From CAMBRQ01 sp945870325 (GTDB lineage Bacteria > Bacillota > Clostridia > Lachnospirales > Lachnospiraceae), in NCBI RefSeq assembly GCF_050313795.1, contig NZ_JBNPMC010000027.1, forward strand, positions 1 through 52,305: 52,305 nt of DNA, read 5' to 3'. The notes beneath the pieces were generated by a model. It saw nothing but the letters and a program-made list of their open reading frames with translations. It made no database searches and was not told the origin of the DNA. The translations under genes and the position numbers were made by a program. Shown here one piece after another: positions 50,001-52,305 of the stretch (position 1 is the stretch's first letter; each line of letters opens with the position of its first letter).

Positions 50001-50987
50001 CATCGTAGTCTTACCACTTCCGGACAGTCCTTTTGCTACAACGGCTCTCCCCCTGTCCTTTTCCACAAATTCTTGAAAACGCTCATTGTTATCCGACACC
50101 GGAATATAAGTATCCATTACTTTCCGAAGTTCGGCATCCACCGCATTACATTCCTGCTCATACAATGACAGGTCTGTAACCGCAGCAATCTGCTCTTCAA
50201 TGATATTCTTCAGATATTCCTTTGCCGCTTTAAGCGGTATTTCCTCGTCTATACGATAAGGCAGTATCTTTGGCGCAACCTCCCCATCAGAAAATGTCCG
50301 TATCTTCTCCTGAAGGAATTTTGCAGGTATAAGATCCGACTCATCCTGACACTCGCCCGGCGCTCCTTCCCGCATCAAGACAAGTGTATGACTGCACGCA
50401 TCTTGCGCCCAAAATAACCCATGATAAATCTCTTGCTCTGTTGCCGACAGCCCATATTGCACCAGAGAATCCTCCGAAAGCCGTTCCTTTGCCAGTGCAA
50501 ATAATACCTCTTTCAGTTCTTTCTCAGTCTGCGCCCATACATCTGCCTGTTGATACTCCCCTGTTCTCGGTTGTAATATATACAATCTGTCCCAGTCATT
50601 ACAATCCTGCCTGTACCATTTACTCAGAAGACTATATTCTCTGGAGTCCTCCGACAATCCATTAACCAATATCTCCCATTCTTTTTCCGCAATAGAACAG
50701 GGAAGTGGAATCCATCCATATCTCCATCCCGAAAGCACAAGAAAATTCGGCTTAGGAGAAATCTTACGACAGCGTTCAATCTCGTCAAAACAGATCTGTA
50801 AAGAGCGATTATCCATTGAATTCTGTTGGGACACGCCCCATCTCAAGTCAATAATCTGAAAGGAGAATCCATTGTTCCTACACAATTCTTCAAGTTCCGG
50901 ATACACTTCTTTCGCCAGCAGATCTCTCTCAGACTTAAAATCCTGAAACGTGGAACTGACAAAAATACGAATCATTCTATTTCTCAT
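47091..50987 (-). CDS. DUF4062-STAND NTPase (TEP1/NPHP3-like), candidate conflict sensor
   Basis: 1298 residues. ATG 50987 has GAGGAGG 6 bases upstream and overlaps the stop of the membrane-protein gene by 11 bp. Residues 5-120 are DUF4062 with I-R-I-F-V-S-S-T-F-Q-D and D-L-R-W-G-V (47-52), the same pair seen in eukaryotic TEP1/NPHP3/NWD1. A NACHT/STAND ATPase follows: Walker A G-L-S-G-S-G-K-T-T (320-328), Walker B V-I-L-D-S-V-D-Q (403-410), then winged-helix-like and helical segments to ~730. The C-terminal half is strand-rich and could be a propeller (D-G-I-I-A-I-L-S-D-G-M-I-Q-M-F-D-W is WD-like), with a hydrophobic stretch near I-V-V-S-I-L-S-I-V. STAND proteins oligomerise on ligand sensing; several bacterial ones (Avs) are anti-phage sensors. 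An immune role here is inference. Confidence 0.85.
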   Translation of the reverse strand: MRNRMIRIFVSSTFQDFKSERDLLAKEVYPELEELCRNNGFSFQIIDLRWGVSQQNSMDNRSLQICFDEIERCRKISPKPNFLVLSGWRYGWIPLPCSIAEKEWEILVNGLSEDSREYSLLSKWYRQDCNDWDRLYILQPRTGEYQQADVWAQTEKELKEVLFALAKERLSEDSLVQYGLSATEQEIYHGLFWAQDACSHTLVLMREGAPGECQDESDLIPAKFLQEKIRTFSDGEVAPKILPYRIDEEIPLKAAKEYLKNIIEEQIAAVTDLSLYEQECNAVDAELRKVMDTYIPVSDNNERFQEFVEKDRGRAVVAKGLSGSGKTTMLKYWHGNHRENSVAVFADVQPQCRSILHALRFCIRRLTEMGYIASVEEVLDYDNCLEWFEKQLSQGRGKMPLTVILDSVDQMSDWKQLRRSIFQMKLPENITLVISCISEDSLTEYDKRLSVPTFEMHLLGKMSAVQMLEAKLAMMHRRLSNTSENAQKSIIEKMLPEEVSPLYIQFLGSLCYKLHSYDRPDFPKFATIKELIRYVIERQSVDNYPVLYQHTLGYFLLAKDGFSEQEILEILSLDRQVCDEIRSQTEWDFKGKVPSVLWARLYCEIDDFLMEVDSGGIRLFRFSHVLLNDVLREFIGEETLAQLAGNIKQFFTEQPLTYREQDGSLLVNTRKINELYPILSYLQDWEEIGELLKNPIYIDCYIRCGMYQEILAQLTRLKSTSQFTTAHNRILKILKKNYILLQTWNDCFRQLMCGEGLAEPSILEEVGQKYFLKRERVSRAEESQLYDQAVFIPDSSSRKKALRGDGIIAILSDGMIQMFDWNKGVMLPVTCEVGAEYSDIYWEDDKLVVRGEYCRKILCFGGEELYVTEQMTCESVYNLRKEGGQEEVVKHAGGMWESDIVLWQGRPVFFYYTGKKLKKTELFYPNDITLRIYLNGSLAAVLIDLRRIEIVDLDRRRVLQSFDLGCVSNIAWCQSGEQILVSLEDDRILVLSVELSAEGTELTGPDEGYAAYQRRYKYSFYQKEAQQIVSAFSEQIWNESLPVKQEVDNCIPILAAFSVEKDWVAYYYNYYNQGIVRLHRLSDGEILGESQVDMVFQADAVRTAFYPACSGKKLVLISKGRAHVLDIGKMKWKEENGEAMAGELYPALPKAAEELLRHQYPEEIRNCYPPERGEDTLSVGLPWRTKIMEKCLEICMEIVVSILSIVSLRPFRKMIKMRKNSLVWQFRQLENLPVYGLGGFYVMPNTSRGLLHVCDSAGNWICHEQFERPIWAVDIVNDEIHVLLQNSLVPVVMKLENI

Positions 50988-51876
50988 CCTGTTCCTCCTC
51001 GCCCGCGCAGCCATTTCCCGTGCTATATACATGCACCTTATAAAGTTCTTTCCTTCTCCGTAAAGTACCAATCAGACAAAACAACTGAACAGTTGCCATC
51101 ATAGTCAGAGCAACGAGAGCCCCTATAATCCCCCCTGAGAAAACCAGTTGTTCCGCACGTGGAAGATAAAAAACAATATACCACATCACAAGAAGGAATC
51201 CTGTAGTTAATCCCCATGCAATCACAGCTCTGAGCGGACGTTTTTTCCGATCATCGTCCGAAAGCATAAACGTCTCCTGTTCCTTATCCAAAGAGAAATC
51301 CGATACTTTCACATCTTCTCTTTGATTTTCACCTTCCCAAAATTCCGGCATATGTTCCAGCGCAATCAATGGCCGATTCCGCAATGAACATACGTAATTC
51401 AAAATTGCAAAACCTATCGCTAAAATCCATTCCAGAACAAGCAATCCAATAAACACTATTGTGGAATAGTATAAGACCATATACAGATAATATCCCCCTC
51501 TGCTCCCCGGACTTACTTTATTAAAAATAAGCAGCATAAGAATCCATAACATCATCCCGAAAAACAATCTTATAAACAGATACAGATACCAGCGCTCCCA
51601 GAATACTCGGAACAAAGGTTTTAACTTCTTCCTCACCCCATAATGAATCACGTAGATAAGAGGCAGCGCAATGAACATCCAGTAAGACAACACTGTTGCA
51701 CCATAAAACGCAAACCAACGCACAAGACGTGTCATCTCCTGGTTCACCGACAGATAGTCCTTTCCCATCAGATTTACTCCACAACCTACAACTGTCATCA
51801 GCACAAAATGCCAAATAGTCCAACTGAGGAAAAAAACAGTCTTAGACATGCCCTTCCTTGGTCCATTTCTTTTCAT
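50977..51876 (-). CDS. Six-TM membrane protein, partner of the STAND NTPase
   Basis: 299 residues; GGAGAAAGG precedes the ATG. Predicted helices lie at about 13-36, 51-78, 95-117, 130-160, 218-238 and 245-270. An acidic cytosolic loop (~170-215, with E-F-W-E-G-E-N and S-D-D-D-R-K-K-R) separates helices 4 and 5, and the C-terminal tail is charged. No transport or enzyme motif is visible. It is the first gene of a two-gene unit, and its last codons contain the Shine-Dalgarno and start of the STAND gene, so both are made together. A membrane effector or anchor role is inferred from this coupling; the family itself was not recognised. Confidence 0.8.
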   Translation of the reverse strand: MKRNGPRKGMSKTVFFLSWTIWHFVLMTVVGCGVNLMGKDYLSVNQEMTRLVRWFAFYGATVLSYWMFIALPLIYVIHYGVRKKLKPLFRVFWERWYLYLFIRLFFGMMLWILMLLIFNKVSPGSRGGYYLYMVLYYSTIVFIGLLVLEWILAIGFAILNYVCSLRNRPLIALEHMPEFWEGENQREDVKVSDFSLDKEQETFMLSDDDRKKRPLRAVIAWGLTTGFLLVMWYIVFYLPRAEQLVFSGGIIGALVALTMMATVQLFCLIGTLRRRKELYKVHVYSTGNGCAGEEEQDEK

Positions 51877-51955
51877 AACCTTTCTCCAATCATTAAATAT
51901 CTCTATCTTTCAATTATCTCGTAATCCACGTATCATCCGATTACTTTGGCTTATA

Positions 51956-51984
51956 TAGACTGTAACTCTACATCTCATTATAAT
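51956..51984 (+). promoter_or_regulatory. Predicted promoter of the small acidic ORF
   Basis: TAGACT (51956-51961), 17 bp, TATAAT (51979-51984). It reads away from the STAND operon and gives a leader of about 90 bases. Confidence 0.5.
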
Positions 51985-52081
51985 GGAAGGAATATGAGAT
52001 TTCAACTTGCTTTATTTCCATATATTACCGCTCCTATTTTCTCCGAATATGTATTATTCTAATGGTGCAGGAGGTCATGTT

Positions 52082-52252
52082 ATGGATGAATTAGAAGAAT
52101 TAAAAAAATCAATATTAGAAGCATTCGAGGAAATGGCGCCAGAACAGAAGAAAGAAGATCTGGCAGATATCTTTCTTCAACTTTCCGAAGAAATAAATGA
52201 AGATACAAAAGATGATGACTCCGATGATTTTATTAGAAAAACTATTTCTTAA
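52082..52252 (+). CDS. Small acidic protein, 56 residues
   Basis: ATG 52082 follows GGAGG with 8 bases spacing. The peptide starts M-D-E-L-E-E-L-K-K-S-I-L and is almost entirely acidic and helical, ending D-D-D-S-D-D-F-I-R-K-T-I-S. No cysteine or membrane segment is present. It diverges from the membrane/STAND operon across a 205-bp gap that carries its promoter. Function is unknown; it could be a local regulator or belong to a gene set beyond the window edge. Confidence 0.65.
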   Translation: MDELEELKKSILEAFEEMAPEQKKEDLADIFLQLSEEINEDTKDDDSDDFIRKTIS

Positions 52253-52305
52253 TAGGTATGGAATAAATATTGATTCTTTGCTATAATCATAAATGGCAAC
52301 ATTAT

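Noticed and set aside
1..52305. tRNA or rRNA genes
   Set aside because: No cloverleaf with T-loop motifs or rRNA signature was noticed on either strand by eye; a dedicated RNA search would be needed to exclude small RNAs.

Overview
The window looks like chromosomal DNA of a gut Lachnospiraceae (Clostridia, Bacillota). The evidence is strong AGGAGG-type ribosome binding sites, a clostridial V/A-type ATPase operon, a sortase-anchored mucin-active GH101 enzyme with FIVAR repeats, a B. subtilis-like yaaO-holB-ricT-yabB-rsmI neighbourhood, BioY, an orphan MsmK-type ATPase and a CdaR-family regulator. A mucin degrader of the Mediterraneibacter / [Ruminococcus] torques / Dorea kind fits, but the species is an inference.

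Layout. (1) 1-3.9 kb is a decayed accessory patch: a cut-off transposase, a GntR/UTRA regulator, a repetitive GGGAC-box palindrome, a lysR and a DMT-permease remnant fused by one deletion, and an AAA/PD-(D/E)XK protein. (2) 3.97-12.6 kb (minus) is a nine-gene V-type ATPase operon with a 125-bp inverted-repeat element inserted between its last two genes. (3) 12.8-15.4 kb (plus) holds trmB, a thioredoxin and a secreted DUF1002 protein with an acidic tail. (4) 15.5-20.8 kb (minus) holds glgB and a 1075-residue TPR / Ala-Glu helix / acidic / AAA-like protein whose Walker B motif is degenerate. (5) 21-27.7 kb (minus) is a 2230-residue cell-wall-anchored GH101 endo-alpha-N-acetylgalactosaminidase preceded by a palindrome and a tiny leader ORF. 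(6) 27.7-28.8 kb is AT-rich with no intact gene, then bioY with a clear promoter and BirA-like operator. (7) 29.5-36.8 kb (minus) holds an ECF sigma factor with a membrane beta-propeller partner, an aconitase-superfamily hydratase with its CdaR-type regulator, and the sugar ABC ATPase msmK. (8) 37-45.1 kb (minus) is a housekeeping cluster: PLP decarboxylase, guanylate kinase-like protein, DNA polymerase III delta', RicT, TrmN6, an unpredicted 56-residue zinc-ribbon protein, GlmS and RsmI. (9) 45.2-52.3 kb holds a membrane protein, mtnN, and the most unusual locus of the window: a six-TM membrane protein overlapping by 11 bp a 1298-residue STAND NTPase with an N-terminal DUF4062 domain of the TEP1/NPHP3 type. 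A small acidic ORF diverges from it.

How the genes fit together. Several units concern host-glycan life and envelope energetics (GH101, MsmK, GlmS, GlgB, V-ATPase). The strongest candidate for an undescribed system is the membrane protein plus DUF4062-STAND pair at 47.1-51.9 kb, which has the architecture of a conflict or anti-phage sensor-effector module. The TPR-AAA protein at 17.6-20.8 kb is the second candidate. All functional statements rest on reading motifs by eye; no database search was possible.
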